46,930 nucleotides of DNA from CALGDE01 sp964655355 (GCA_964655355.1 CAZZMD010000034.1:1-46930), one strand, 5' to 3'. Positions 33,034 through 42,343 are shown, counted from the first letter of the stretch. Made by a program: numbers and translations. Notes: generated by a model from the letters alone, not told the origin.

Positions 33034-34920
33034 ATGCTTCAGTCAGATATGATTCGCCGCGTTCGATCCTATTTCCGATCCCATTGGCGCGCCAGTTTTT
33101 TCAGTATTGGTGCCCATAGCTGCTTTGAGATTATTGACCTGTTGGTGCCCTACGCCATTGGGCAAATTATTAATGTCCTGTCGGGTAAGCCGTTGGATAG
33201 TGCTGCCGGTTGGCTGGTGACGACGGTGGCAGGGGTGTTGGGGATGCCGGTGCAGCGAGAGTTATCCCTGGTGATTTTGATGGGGGTGATTTTTGTGGTC
33301 GCTGTGGTGCGGGCCCCGATTCAGCCCTGGGTGGCGGGGTGGTTCCACTGGTTGATTACCCTCAATGCTCGCCGCGATCGCCAGGCGGAGGCGATCGCTA
33401 AAATCCTGACCCTGCCCATTGAGTTTTACGACACTAATAATCCCGGCCGTATTGCCAGTCGCATTACTCGGGGGGTGGAAAATTATTTGTGGACCTATCC
33501 GGAGGTGGCGGGGGAACTGATTCCCAAGTTGGTGCGGGTGATCGGCATTTTTGTGGTGATGCTGACCATCGATTGGCGGATTGCGGTGCCCTTTCTTTTG
33601 TCGTTTGCGGCGGTGGTGGGGTATTCCCTGCGAGCGCTGAGTCGCATTGTGCTTAAGGAGGAAAAGCTGGATCGGTATATGGAAAATACCGCTAGCCATA
33701 CCTCTGAGCTGGTGACCAATATCAAAACCGTGAAGGCGTTTGCGACGGAAACCCGCGAATATGAACGCCAACGCCAGCGCTTGAGCCGGGAGCTGTTTGT
33801 GGTGACCTATGGCATCCACACGGATTATGTGGTGCTGAATACCTGGCAGGGCACCGGGCTGCAAGTGGCATCCTTTGGGGTGCTGGCACTGGCGCTTTAT
33901 GCCACGGTCACTGGGCAAATTTCCCTAGGCTATTTTGTGACTCTGATGACGTTGGCCAGCATGGGCTATGCGGAGATTCAGCCCATTAGTGCGCACGCGG
34001 AGATTTTGGCGCGGCGGTTTTCGCCGTTGCAGCGGTTCCATGAATTTATGGAGGAGCCGGTGGGGTTGGATGCCCAGGAAATTCATTTTGAGGATGCGGG
34101 GGCGCCTAAGACGGCGATCGTGCCGTTTCGGGAAGCGCCGCAGCTCCCGCCTTTGCCGGTCTATCAGTTTCAAGGGCGGGTGGAGTTTCGCGATTTGAGT
34201 TTTGCCTATCATCGCGATCGCCCGGTGCTGAATAACATCAATTTGACGTTGAAGCCCCGGGAGACCATTGCGTTGGTGGGACGGTCCGGCTCCGGTAAAT
34301 CCACCCTGGTTAAACTGCTGTTCCGCTATTTTGATCCCACCAGTGGCACCATTGCCATTGATGGGCAGGATATTCGCACCCTGAATACGCGGGCCTATCG
34401 GCAGCGGTTGGCGATCGTGCATCAGGAGGTGGATGTGTTTAATGGCACGGTGTTGGATAACCTGCGCTATGGACGCCCCGATGCTTCTTGGGAGGAGGTG
34501 CAGCAGGCCTGTGCGATCGCTCGGGTTGATGATTTTGTGAAACATCTTCCCGATGGCTATTACACGATGGTTGGGGAGCGCGGTTTGCGGTTGTCGGGCG
34601 GTCAACGGCAGCGGTTGGGGATCGCCCGGGCGTTGTTGGTGGATCCCGATGTGTTGGTGTTTGATGAAGCCACGTCGAGTCTGGATTCGGAATCAGAGCG
34701 GGCAATTCAAGAGGCAATGGGATCCATTTTGGGTACCCGGACCACCTTGGTGATTGCTCACCGCCTCAGCACCGTTCGCGATGCCGACAAAATTGTGGTG
34801 ATCGACGACGGGCATATTGTGGAGGTGGGGACCCACCATCAGTTGCTGCGCCAGCGGGGGCTCTATCATCGCCTCCATACGTTGCAATCCTCCGATTCGG
34901 GGGCGATGCCGGTGCTTTAG
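33034..34920 (+). CDS. ABC exporter, fused permease and ATPase
   Basis: A half-transporter of 628 residues that should work as a dimer. Residues 1-330 form a six-helix exporter domain with the family coupling-region sequence NPGRIASRITRGVENY. The ATPase domain (about 385-620) has Walker A GRSGSGKST, Q loop VHQEVDVF, signature LSGGQRQRLGIARALL, Walker B VLVFDEATSSLDSE and the H-loop His in VIAHRLSTV. Relatives export lipids, peptides or drugs; the substrate cannot be told. GTG at 33028 is an alternative start, but GGGGGTG is better placed for ATG 33034. It converges with the SGNH hydrolase gene with only 23 bases between. Confidence 0.9.
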   Translation: MLQSDMIRRVRSYFRSHWRASFFSIGAHSCFEIIDLLVPYAIGQIINVLSGKPLDSAAGWLVTTVAGVLGMPVQRELSLVILMGVIFVVAVVRAPIQPWVAGWFHWLITLNARRDRQAEAIAKILTLPIEFYDTNNPGRIASRITRGVENYLWTYPEVAGELIPKLVRVIGIFVVMLTIDWRIAVPFLLSFAAVVGYSLRALSRIVLKEEKLDRYMENTASHTSELVTNIKTVKAFATETREYERQRQRLSRELFVVTYGIHTDYVVLNTWQGTGLQVASFGVLALALYATVTGQISLGYFVTLMTLASMGYAEIQPISAHAEILARRFSPLQRFHEFMEEPVGLDAQEIHFEDAGAPKTAIVPFREAPQLPPLPVYQFQGRVEFRDLSFAYHRDRPVLNNINLTLKPRETIALVGRSGSGKSTLVKLLFRYFDPTSGTIAIDGQDIRTLNTRAYRQRLAIVHQEVDVFNGTVLDNLRYGRPDASWEEVQQACAIARVDDFVKHLPDGYYTMVGERGLRLSGGQRQRLGIARALLVDPDVLVFDEATSSLDSESERAIQEAMGSILGTRTTLVIAHRLSTVRDADKIVVIDDGHIVEVGTHHQLLRQRGLYHRLHTLQSSDSGAMPVL

Positions 34921-34943
34921 GCAGGTCACTTGGGGCGGGGGCG

Positions 34944-35924
34944 TTAAAGCCGATCAATCAGAAGACCCTGGAGCCGTTGGGCGATCGCCTCGGCGACTCT
35001 TTCGTTGCCGTCGATGCTGAGGTGGATATTGTCCCGGAATAGGCTGTCGGGATCGCCCACTGCCCGGAATTCTTCGAGTATGTCCACCAGGGGAATCTGT
35101 AGATCCTGCATCAGGTTCTCCAGTCGTTCCCGCGCCTTCCGTTCGTAATCCCGCTGGGTGTTGGGCACTACTTCCCGCTTTAGGGGCGTAATCACCACCA
35201 TAAATGCCATCTGGTTGGCCAGGGCGATCGCCTGGATCTGGGCGATCGCCCGCAGGTTTTTGGCGATGACGTCCCCGTCTTCCCGTTCAATATCATTCAA
35301 GATGGGATCCCGTTTTGTCGGCAATACCATTTGGATCAGCTCCACCCAAGCCAAGCCCGGCGACTGGTCCGGATAATTAGGATCCAATCCCACCGGTACC
35401 GACGTGGGCGGCTTGGAAAATAAATCATCCGTATTAATCACCAACACCAGCGCCTGGGAGTTAAAGACCCCAAATTGCTCCAGATAGCCCAGTTCATTTC
35501 TCGGTCCCCAGGAATTGGCTGATACATTTAGTACCTCTAAGGGGCGCGATCGCCCTGCGCTCCCCGGTTCCCCTTCCTGTTTGACCAACCCGTCGAATAC
35601 TCGAGGCGGCAATCCTTTGCGCAGTCGGAACCGGATCCGTTCCGGCAAGGTATCGTCCTGGTCGGTCCACCAATTGCCATTCACGATGGAGTCCCCTAGC
35701 ACCAGCACCCGCAGGGTTGTCCCCGATTCCGCCAGCTCGCCCCCGCGCATGGAGAATTCATTGATTTGGATCCGATTGCCGAACCGTCGAATCTTTTGAT
35801 CTGGTTCTAGGCGATATCCGGTTTTCTCATCCCCCACATACAGCGGCGGCGTTCCCAATCCCAAAACCCATCGCAACCCTAACTCCACCGCCATTACAAT
35901 GCCGGCCCCTAAGGCGATCGCCAT
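34944..35924 (-). CDS. Membrane-anchored SGNH/GDSL hydrolase
   Basis: A 326-residue protein with one N-terminal membrane helix (AIALGAGIVMAVELGLRWVLGLG) and an outer SGNH-hydrolase domain. Catalytic blocks: VLVLGDSIVNGNWW (block I with Ser), NVSANSWGPRNELGYLEQFG (Asn block), and FRDNIHLSIDGNERVAEAIA (Asp-x-x-His). Family members remove acetyl or acyl groups from polysaccharides or lipids; the substrate here is unknown. ATG 35924 is chosen because AAAGGGG lies five to six bases upstream. An open frame continues to a TTG at 36062, but that extension is unlikely to be translated. Confidence 0.85.
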   Translation of the reverse strand: MAIALGAGIVMAVELGLRWVLGLGTPPLYVGDEKTGYRLEPDQKIRRFGNRIQINEFSMRGGELAESGTTLRVLVLGDSIVNGNWWTDQDDTLPERIRFRLRKGLPPRVFDGLVKQEGEPGSAGRSRPLEVLNVSANSWGPRNELGYLEQFGVFNSQALVLVINTDDLFSKPPTSVPVGLDPNYPDQSPGLAWVELIQMVLPTKRDPILNDIEREDGDVIAKNLRAIAQIQAIALANQMAFMVVITPLKREVVPNTQRDYERKARERLENLMQDLQIPLVDILEEFRAVGDPDSLFRDNIHLSIDGNERVAEAIAQRLQGLLIDRL

Positions 35925-36152
35925 CAAAACCCCTTTCACCAGCCCATTTCCCCGCGCTTCACTCCCTCGCCATCCTAGCCAACGTCTCCCCTGAACTGGC
36001 CCATCCCCTACCGAGACTGGGTAAGATCTGATTAGAATTAAGACAGAGCAAATCGACCGCAAGCGATATCCAAAATCGCCCTTGCTCGAGACTCGAAGAC
36101 CAAGACACAGACCAAGAACTGCCCGTTACTACATTTCACCATCACAGCGCTT

Positions 36153-36290
36153 ATGTCTGATCTCAATCGCGGCATTATGAAATTTAAGGGGGCTGATAGC
36201 CCCATCGTTGTTGCCCTCTCTGGCATCTTCATTCTGGGCAGTATTGGGGCGCTTATTTTTTGGGCCCTGAATTCTGCTTACGCATTTTAG
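36153..36290 (+). CDS. Psb35-like single-helix membrane peptide
   Basis: A 45-residue protein: a short N-terminal arm (SDLNRGIMKFKGADSP), one membrane helix (IVVALSGIFILGSIGALIFWAL) and the tail NSAYAF. The RGIMKFxGADSP arm and the AYA ending recall the small cyanobacterial Ssl2148/Psb35 family, which stabilises the CP47 assembly module and associated high-light-inducible proteins during photosystem II assembly. The family call is from memory of that pattern and is moderately sure. It has no clear Shine-Dalgarno site, diverges from the SGNH hydrolase gene, and is followed by tandem repeats and a hairpin. Confidence 0.75.
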   Translation: MSDLNRGIMKFKGADSPIVVALSGIFILGSIGALIFWALNSAYAF

Positions 36291-36323
36291 ATTTAGATTC
36301 TTAGATTTAAAATCTTAGACCGA

Positions 36324-36379
36324 GATTCTTAGGCTTAGATTCTTAGGCTTAGATTCTTAGGCTTAGATTCTTAGGCTTA
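36324..36379. repeat. 14-base tandem repeat, four perfect copies
   Basis: GATTCTTAGGCTTA occurs four times head to tail (36324-36337, 36338-36351, 36352-36365, 36366-36379). Degenerate units with TTAGATT precede it from about 36286. There are no spacers, so it is not a CRISPR array. Confidence 0.97.
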
Positions 36380-36416
36380 GAATCCGACCCTAACGACCAT
36401 TGCATCCTCGATCAGA

Positions 36417-36450
36417 CCGGCACTCCCCAGGTATCTCTGGGGGGTGCCGG
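36417..36450 (+). terminator. Hairpin after the repeat tract
   Basis: CCGGCACTCCCCAG (36417-36430) pairs with CTGGGGGGTGCCGG (36437-36450), fourteen pairs with one G-T wobble and a six-base loop. TT and pyrimidines follow. It probably ends the small membrane-peptide transcript. Confidence 0.65.
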
Positions 36451-36658
36451 TTCTGTCTCCCTTTGTCCTTGGCCCGGGCGATCGGGTTAGGGAAGTGGGC
36501 CATGGGCGATTATTCTGGGGATATTGCGCCGTGTGGGAGGGTGGCCCCGTTGGAAATTTCGGCTGGGCGTTACCCTGGTCCACAGGGACGACTCCCGGCG
36601 CTATCTGCCTGCTCAACACCGTCGACTCCCGACTGATTGGATTGGGATCTGGACCCTA

Positions 36659-37999
36659 GTGCGACAACTCATTGATATTGCCCTGGTTTTGTCGCTGACC
36701 TACGCTGTTCTGCTGTTAATTGGAGAACGGCGCACCCTCTGGATGGTCAGAGGTTTTGTGGTGCTGATGCTGTTGACGGCTGTCAGTCGGCATCTTGACC
36801 TGACGTTGCTTAATTTTTTTCTGACCTATTTGACGTTGGGGGCCGCGGTGGCGATGGCGGTGCTGCTGCAGGCGGAGTTTCGGCGATCGCTGGAGCGGTT
36901 GGGGCGGGGGCAGATTTGGCGGCTCCTGACGCCGGCGGGGAGTAGTGCGCCTAAGGCTGATGACACCATTGATGAGTTGGTGGATGCGGTTAAGGAGTTG
37001 TCCCAAAATCGCACGGGGGCGTTGATTGTCCTGGAAACCAACGGGGCGTTTGATGAACGGGATTTTTCGGTGCCGGGGGTACAGCTTCAGGCTCAGGTGT
37101 CGAAGGAGCTGATTCAGACGATTTTTCAGACTTCGACGCTGCTCCATGATGGGGCAATGCTGATTCAGGGGGCGAGTATTGCGTCGGCGGGTGCAATTTT
37201 GCCGCTCTCGGATCGCGAGGCGTCACGGCAGTTGGGGACTCGCCATCGGGCCGCTATGGGTATCACGGAGCGGGTCGAGAATTGCCTGTGTGTGGTGGTG
37301 TCGGAGGAAACGGGATCGATCTCGTTGGCGGAGGGGGGACTTTTAAATCGACCGTTGACCAGCAGCCGATTGCGGGAGCTGTTGCAGGATCGATTTTCGG
37401 AGGGGGCAGATCGGGATGTGGGGCCGGGACCGTGGTCCCCGTGGTCGGGCCAGCTTCGATTGAAGTCCCAGTTACGCCGATGGTTCAGTACGTTTCGTGC
37501 CCGTCGGAAAGTCCCGCGATCGCTGGGACCTAGGGCGTTGGCGGGAAGACATGATGGGGAGGGGCCTTCGTTACAAGGTCCTTCAACGTCGGGGCTGCCG
37601 CAGTACAAGACCGTTGCCCAGGGCGATCGCTCGATGCCGTCTGGGGAGCGCTCACCTCGGGGAGATCGCCGTGATCCGGCCTGTTCTGATCCGCCGCCTT
37701 TGACGGCGTCTGCGGCGGTGTTGGATGTGGAGCCCTTGCCTGGCCAGGGCGCGTCTGGCCAGGGTACGCCGAGTCGGGGGATAACGGAGGATCAGGATCC
37801 CTTTGAGGAGGAGGGGGATGCTTCGGGGCGCTACGGGGGGCCTGGGACTCGCGATCGCAATTCCGCTGAGACGGATGATCGCCGGACCCGTCGCAATGGC
37901 CGCCCCGGCGATCGCCCGATGTTGGATCAGGATACTGAGGACGAGGAGGATGAACCGACGTTGGGGGAAAGACGCGCCCGGTTTTCTGAGGATCGGTGA
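36659..37999 (+). CDS. cdaA: Diadenylate cyclase, CdaA type, with long acidic tail
   Basis: It makes cyclic di-AMP from two ATP at the membrane. Three N-terminal helices (IALVLSLTYAVLLLIG, GFVVLMLLTAVS, LTLGAAVAMAVLLQ) precede the DAC domain, which has TGALIVLE, the catalytic LLHDGAMLI (DGA) and GTRHRAAMGITE (RHR). The core ends near residue 260. About 185 further residues are disordered, basic then acidic, rich in Gly, Arg, Asp and Pro, and are not part of the usual 270-290-residue enzyme. The start is uncertain: GTG 36659 gives the family-like MRQLIDIALV; upstream in-frame GTG 36533 and TTG 36524 add an N-terminus that does not look like the family. Confidence 0.9.
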   Translation: MRQLIDIALVLSLTYAVLLLIGERRTLWMVRGFVVLMLLTAVSRHLDLTLLNFFLTYLTLGAAVAMAVLLQAEFRRSLERLGRGQIWRLLTPAGSSAPKADDTIDELVDAVKELSQNRTGALIVLETNGAFDERDFSVPGVQLQAQVSKELIQTIFQTSTLLHDGAMLIQGASIASAGAILPLSDREASRQLGTRHRAAMGITERVENCLCVVVSEETGSISLAEGGLLNRPLTSSRLRELLQDRFSEGADRDVGPGPWSPWSGQLRLKSQLRRWFSTFRARRKVPRSLGPRALAGRHDGEGPSLQGPSTSGLPQYKTVAQGDRSMPSGERSPRGDRRDPACSDPPPLTASAAVLDVEPLPGQGASGQGTPSRGITEDQDPFEEEGDASGRYGGPGTRDRNSAETDDRRTRRNGRPGDRPMLDQDTEDEEDEPTLGERRARFSEDR

Positions 38000-38300
38000 T
38001 GTAAAGGGGAGGTAAGGGGACGTCAGACTTCAATCCCGCATTCCGCTTTTGTTCGCCTGAACCCGATTCTCCCCGGGCGTGGGGTGATAATCCTCATCAA
38101 GGGTGGAGTTGAGGCTGGCGATCGCGGGTTAGGGCGGGGAAGGATCTCCCACGGGAAACAGTCCGCTAGGGGAACTCGTCAGCTATGCTGTTGTTTGGCC
38201 TGCTCCCTGGAACTGGCTGTCCCAACCGATAGGCTTAGCGTTCGGCTGGTTCTGGTATTGGCAGGAACCCTTATTGTTGCTGGGATCTAAGTACTGTCTC

Positions 38301-39065
38301 ATGAGTGCTACCTCGACTCCACTACTGGAATTGCCGTCGGATTTGGACCGCGATCGTCTGCCACAACATGTCGCGGTGATTATGGATGGCAATGGACGTT
38401 GGGCACAAAAGCGACATCTTCCTCGCATCATGGGGCATCACCGGGGGGCGGATGCGCTCCATGAGTTGGCGATGTGTTTTACGGATTGGGGAATTGAATC
38501 CTTGACGGTGTATGCCTTTTCGACGGAGAACTGGCGACGTCCTGAGCGGGAAGTGAATTTTTTAATGCTGCTGATTGAGCATATCCTGCGCCGGGAGGTG
38601 CGGTTTATGCAGGAGCGAGAGGTGCGATTTCGGGTGCTGGGGGATATGACCCTGTTGCCGGATTCGCTGCGTCGACAGGCGGAAAAGGTGATGGCGCAGA
38701 CGGCTCACTATCGGCAGCACAATATGAATATGGCGGTGAATTACGGCGGGCGTCAGGAGATTGCTCGGGCGTGTCAGACGCTGGCTGAGCGGGTGAAGTC
38801 TGGGGAGTTGCGCCCTGAGGAAATTAATGAGCAGTCGTTGGAACAGTATTTATACACGGCGGAACAGCGTGATCCCGATTTGTTGATTCGCACCAGTGGT
38901 GAGATGCGGGTCAGTAATTTTTTACTGTGGCAGCTTGCCTATTCGGAGTTTTATGTGACCGATACCCTGTGGCCGGATTTCAGTCGACAGGATTTTTATG
39001 AGGCGTTGATGGAGTATCAACAGCGCGATCGCCGCTATGGAAAAGTTTCAGCTCCAGCCGTCTAA
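38301..39065 (+). CDS. uppS: Isoprenyl transferase (undecaprenyl diphosphate synthase type)
   Basis: A cis-prenyltransferase that extends farnesyl diphosphate with isopentenyl units to give the lipid carrier for cell-wall synthesis. It has 254 residues with all family boxes: HVAVIMDGNGRWAQKR (diphosphate loop and catalytic Asp), TVYAFSTENWRRP, NMAVNYGGRQEI, RDPDLLIRTSGEMRVSNFLLWQLAYSEFY. ATG 38301 is chosen; the frame opens nine codons earlier. It follows the cyclase gene on the same strand, with about 300 bases between. Confidence 0.97.
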   Translation: MSATSTPLLELPSDLDRDRLPQHVAVIMDGNGRWAQKRHLPRIMGHHRGADALHELAMCFTDWGIESLTVYAFSTENWRRPEREVNFLMLLIEHILRREVRFMQEREVRFRVLGDMTLLPDSLRRQAEKVMAQTAHYRQHNMNMAVNYGGRQEIARACQTLAERVKSGELRPEEINEQSLEQYLYTAEQRDPDLLIRTSGEMRVSNFLLWQLAYSEFYVTDTLWPDFSRQDFYEALMEYQQRDRRYGKVSAPAV

Positions 39066-39165
39066 ATCCGTCTAACGTTGAGCGCCAACGGGGCTCTTCG
39101 GGGGCGCAAGGATTTTTCAACTCAGCCGTTAATCACTGTCTGATGGAGCTATTGCAGCTTTGGGA

Positions 39166-39237
39166 AGCGGATAACGCGATTCGAACGCGCGACATTCACC
39201 TTGGCAAGGTGACGCTCTACCACTGAGCTATATCCGC
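39166..39237 (-). tRNA. tRNA-Gly (anticodon GCC)
   Basis: Read on the minus strand, the acceptor arm GCGGATA pairs with TATCCGC (39167-39173 and 39231-39237) with T as discriminator. The D-arm is AGCTCAGTGGTAGAGC. The anticodon stem CACCT/AGGTG carries loop TTGCCAA, anticodon GCC. The T-arm is GCGCGTTCGAATCGCGT. CCA is not encoded. Confidence 0.97.
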
Positions 39238-39427
39238 ATGGGTCGGTGCGTTTGGACATCCCGCTCGCTTCGACGTATATAAGGATGCCAATAAGCTGAA
39301 CCCTTGTCAACACCTTTGTTGGAAAAAGTTTGGTAGGCGATCCCGGTGTTTTTTTCTGTCGGGGGATTGGTGCGAAGGGGGGAATTTTCAGTAGGGTGGA
39401 TCCAGTAGTTTTTGGGTGGATGGCACG

Positions 39428-40495
39428 ATGGGAGCTTCAACGCTTTTGCTGGCTGGGGATATTGGCGGGACCAAGACGATCTTGCAGTTGGTGGCGGTGA
39501 TGGGAGATGGGTCGGCTGTAAGCGATGCTTTGACCGTTCGCTATGAGAAGGAGTATCCCAGTGGCGATTTCCCGGACCTGGTGCCGATGGTGACGCAGTT
39601 TTTCCAGGAGGCGATCGCCGCTAATCAATTGGACGAGGCGGAGAAGCCGGTGCGGGCGTGTTTCGGGATTGCGGGACCGGTGGTGGACAACGGGTCGAAG
39701 TTGACGAATTTGGGCTGGACGTTGACGGGCGATCGCTTGGGGTCGGCGTTGGGGATTGGGACGGTGACCCTGATTAATGATTTTGTGGCGGTGGGCTATG
39801 GGGTGTTGGGGCTGGATGGGGATCAGCTCCATGTGCTACAGGCGGGCGATCGCGATCCCGATGCGCCGATTGCGGTGATTGGGGCGGGGACGGGGCTCGG
39901 ACAGGGGTTTTTGGTGAAGGCGGGCGATCGCCATCGGGTGTTTAGCAGTGAGGGGGGACACGTTGATTTTGCACCCCGGTCTGAGCTGGAGTGGGAGCTG
40001 GCTGATTATTTGTGCGATCGCCTGGGCCTTAGCCGTGTTTCCGTGGAGCGGGTGGTCTCTGGACAGGGCATTGTGGGGATTTATCAGTTTTTGCGGGATA
40101 TTGAGTTTGCGCCGGAGTCGGCTACCGTTGGGGATGCGATTCGCCAATGGGAACGGTCCGGGCGCTCAGAATCTGGGATTGACCCTAGCGCGGTGATTGC
40201 TGGGGCGGCGAATCAGAATTCTGATGCCCTCTGTGAAGCGACCATGAAATTATTTATTAGTGCCTACGGCGCGGAGGCGGGGAACTTGGCCCTGAAATTA
40301 TTGCCCCGGGGGGGGCTCTATCTGGCGGGGGGGATTGCGGCGAAAAATCTACCGCTGATGACCGACGGTACGTTTATGGATGCGTTGAAGAATAAGGGGC
40401 GGGTGAGCCCTTTGTTGGATCAGGTGCCGATGGCGATCGTCCTGGAGCCGCGGGTTGGGCTGTTGGGGGCAGCGATTTGTGCGGCTCAAGGATGA
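39428..40495 (+). CDS. glk: Glucokinase
   Basis: Phosphorylates glucose with ATP to feed glycolysis and the oxidative pentose phosphate pathway. It has 355 residues of the E. coli-type Glk family: phosphate-1 GDIGGTKT, FGIAGPV, the catalytic Asp in LINDFVAVGYG, GAGTGLGQGFL, the sugar-binding EGGHVDFAPR, and the C-terminal adenosine site GLYLAGGIAAKNL. ATG 39428 is chosen; an in-frame GTG at 39416 is the alternative. It converges with thrS across 15 bases, so the two ends may influence each other. Confidence 0.95.
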   Translation: MGASTLLLAGDIGGTKTILQLVAVMGDGSAVSDALTVRYEKEYPSGDFPDLVPMVTQFFQEAIAANQLDEAEKPVRACFGIAGPVVDNGSKLTNLGWTLTGDRLGSALGIGTVTLINDFVAVGYGVLGLDGDQLHVLQAGDRDPDAPIAVIGAGTGLGQGFLVKAGDRHRVFSSEGGHVDFAPRSELEWELADYLCDRLGLSRVSVERVVSGQGIVGIYQFLRDIEFAPESATVGDAIRQWERSGRSESGIDPSAVIAGAANQNSDALCEATMKLFISAYGAEAGNLALKLLPRGGLYLAGGIAAKNLPLMTDGTFMDALKNKGRVSPLLDQVPMAIVLEPRVGLLGAAICAAQG

Positions 40496-40510
40496 TAGGC
40501 CAAGCTGGGG

Positions 40511-42343
40511 TTAAAAGTTGGTGCGATCGCGGTTGGCTTTGACCGCCCGGTCGATCACTGTCGCCAGCTCCAATGCTCCCAGTTCGCCGTCGGCACGGGT
40601 TCGGATGCTGAGGCTATGGGCTTCCATTTCTTTTGCTCCCACGATCGCCATGACGGGAATTTTTTGTTTCTCGCCATTACGGATCAGTTTGCCCAGGCGA
40701 TCGCCGCTTTGATCCACTTCGGCGCGAATGCCGTGCGATCGCAATGTTGCGACCGTCTCTTGGGCATAGCCCCTGAAATCTTCGCCGACGGGCAAGAGGC
40801 GCATTTGTTCGGGGGCTAGCCAGAATGGGAAGTCACCGCTGTATTCCTCAATCAAAATGCCGATCAATCGCTCCAGGGAGCCGAAGGGGGCTCGGTGGAT
40901 CATAATCGGGCGCTGGCGGGTACCGTCTTCGGCGACGTATTCCAGCTCAAAGCGCTCCGGTAGGTTGTAGTCGACCTGTACGGTGCCGAGCTGCCATTCC
41001 CGCTCCAGCGCGTCCTGGAAAATAAAATCCAGTTTGGGGCCGTAGAAGGCGGCTTCGCCGGGGGCCTCAAAGGATTCCATCCCTAGGGTGTCCACGGCAC
41101 GGCGGATGGCATTTTGGGCCTTATCCCAGGCGTCGTTGGAGCCGATATATTTGTCCGATCCTTCTTCTTTGAAGCTCAGGCGTGCCTTGAAATTCTTCAG
41201 TTGCAAATCCTGGAAGACTTGCAAAATTAGGTCCACCACATTCAAAAATTCTTCGTCCAGTTGGTCGGGACGGACGAAGAGGTGGGAGTCGTCGACCGTA
41301 AAGCCCCGTACTCGGGTTAGGCCGCCGAGCTGACCGGATTTTTCGTAGCGGTAGACGGTGCCGAATTCCGCTAGACGCATGGGCAGTTCCCGGTAGGACC
41401 GCAGTTGATTTTTAAAGATCTGGATGTGGAATGGGCAGTTCATGGGCTTCATGACAAACCCATCCTCGTCCGCGCGGGAGGCATCATCCTCCGCCATCAT
41501 CGGGAACATGTCTTCCTGGTATTTCTGCCAGTGTCCCGAGGTTTTGAATAGGTCCACCCGCGCAATGTGGGGGGTGGTGACGGGTAAATATCCCCGCTTG
41601 ATTTGCTCCTGTTTCAGATAGTCTTCCAGAAGCGATCGCAATAGGGTGCCCTTGGGGGTCCACAACGGCAAACCGGGACCGACCAAGTCCGAGAACATAA
41701 ACAGATCCAGCTCTTTGCCCAGTTTGCGGTGATCCCGCTTCATGGCCTCTTCTTTGCGGCGTTTATATTCCGCCAGTTGTTCGGGGGTCTCCCAGGCGGT
41801 GCCGTAAATTCGCTGGAGCTGTTGTTTGCTGGCATCCCCGCGCCAATAGGCTCCCGCTACGCTTTCTAGGGCGATCGCCTTGGGATTGATCTCCTTGGTG
41901 TTTTCCACGTGGGGACCGGCGCAGAGATCCCACCATTGATCCCCGAGGTGGTAGAGGGTGATGGGCTCTTCCAATCCTTCTAGGATTTCCAGTTTGTAGG
42001 GTTCGCCGAGTTTTTCGATGCGCGCTTTCGCCTCTTCTCGGGAGACTTCTTCCCGTTCCAGGGGCAGCTTCTTTTTGAGGATTTTGACCATCTCCTTTTT
42101 GATGGCCTTTAAGTCCTGCTCGGTGAAGGGGTCAGGGTTGTCGAAATCATAATAAAACCCGTTTTCGATCCAGGGGCCGATCGTCACTTGGGCCTTGGGG
42201 AAGAGTCGTTGGACCGCCATGGCCATGACGTGGGAAGTGGTGTGGCGAATCCGTTTCAGCTGCTCCGATTCGCTAGTTTTGGGCAGCGAAATCGGAGCAA
42301 CAGCGTCTTGTTTGTTGGGTTCGTTATTAGGCTGTTGCGCCAT
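40511..42343 (-). CDS. thrS: Threonyl-tRNA synthetase
   Basis: Class II synthetase charging tRNA-Thr. It has 610 residues. The N-terminal editing (SAD) domain shows RIRHTTSHVMAMAVQRLFP and DLCAGPHVENT. The catalytic core has the zinc ligands in MKPMNCPFH and HRAPFGSLERLIGIL, motif 2 FGTVYRYEKSG, and the C-terminal anticodon domain (FPFWLAPEQMRLLPV, IRAEVDQSGDRLGKLIR). The N-terminal TGS domain of the E. coli enzyme is absent, as is usual in cyanobacteria. ATG 42343 (MAQQPNNE) is chosen over an upstream extension of 37 codons. No T-box leader is visible. Confidence 0.97.
   Translation of the reverse strand: MAQQPNNEPNKQDAVAPISLPKTSESEQLKRIRHTTSHVMAMAVQRLFPKAQVTIGPWIENGFYYDFDNPDPFTEQDLKAIKKEMVKILKKKLPLEREEVSREEAKARIEKLGEPYKLEILEGLEEPITLYHLGDQWWDLCAGPHVENTKEINPKAIALESVAGAYWRGDASKQQLQRIYGTAWETPEQLAEYKRRKEEAMKRDHRKLGKELDLFMFSDLVGPGLPLWTPKGTLLRSLLEDYLKQEQIKRGYLPVTTPHIARVDLFKTSGHWQKYQEDMFPMMAEDDASRADEDGFVMKPMNCPFHIQIFKNQLRSYRELPMRLAEFGTVYRYEKSGQLGGLTRVRGFTVDDSHLFVRPDQLDEEFLNVVDLILQVFQDLQLKNFKARLSFKEEGSDKYIGSNDAWDKAQNAIRRAVDTLGMESFEAPGEAAFYGPKLDFIFQDALEREWQLGTVQVDYNLPERFELEYVAEDGTRQRPIMIHRAPFGSLERLIGILIEEYSGDFPFWLAPEQMRLLPVGEDFRGYAQETVATLRSHGIRAEVDQSGDRLGKLIRNGEKQKIPVMAIVGAKEMEAHSLSIRTRADGELGALELATVIDRAVKANRDRTNF

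Larger units (their letters stand above)
36291..36658. other. Intergenic region before the diadenylate cyclase gene
   Basis: 368 bases containing the 14-base tandem repeats and a terminator-like hairpin. From 36524 onward it is open in the cyclase frame, so part may be coding if a TTG (36524) or GTG (36533) is the true start. Confidence 0.55.

Noticed and set aside
36324..36379. CRISPR array
   Set aside because: Units of 14 bases directly abut with no spacers, and no cas gene is present.
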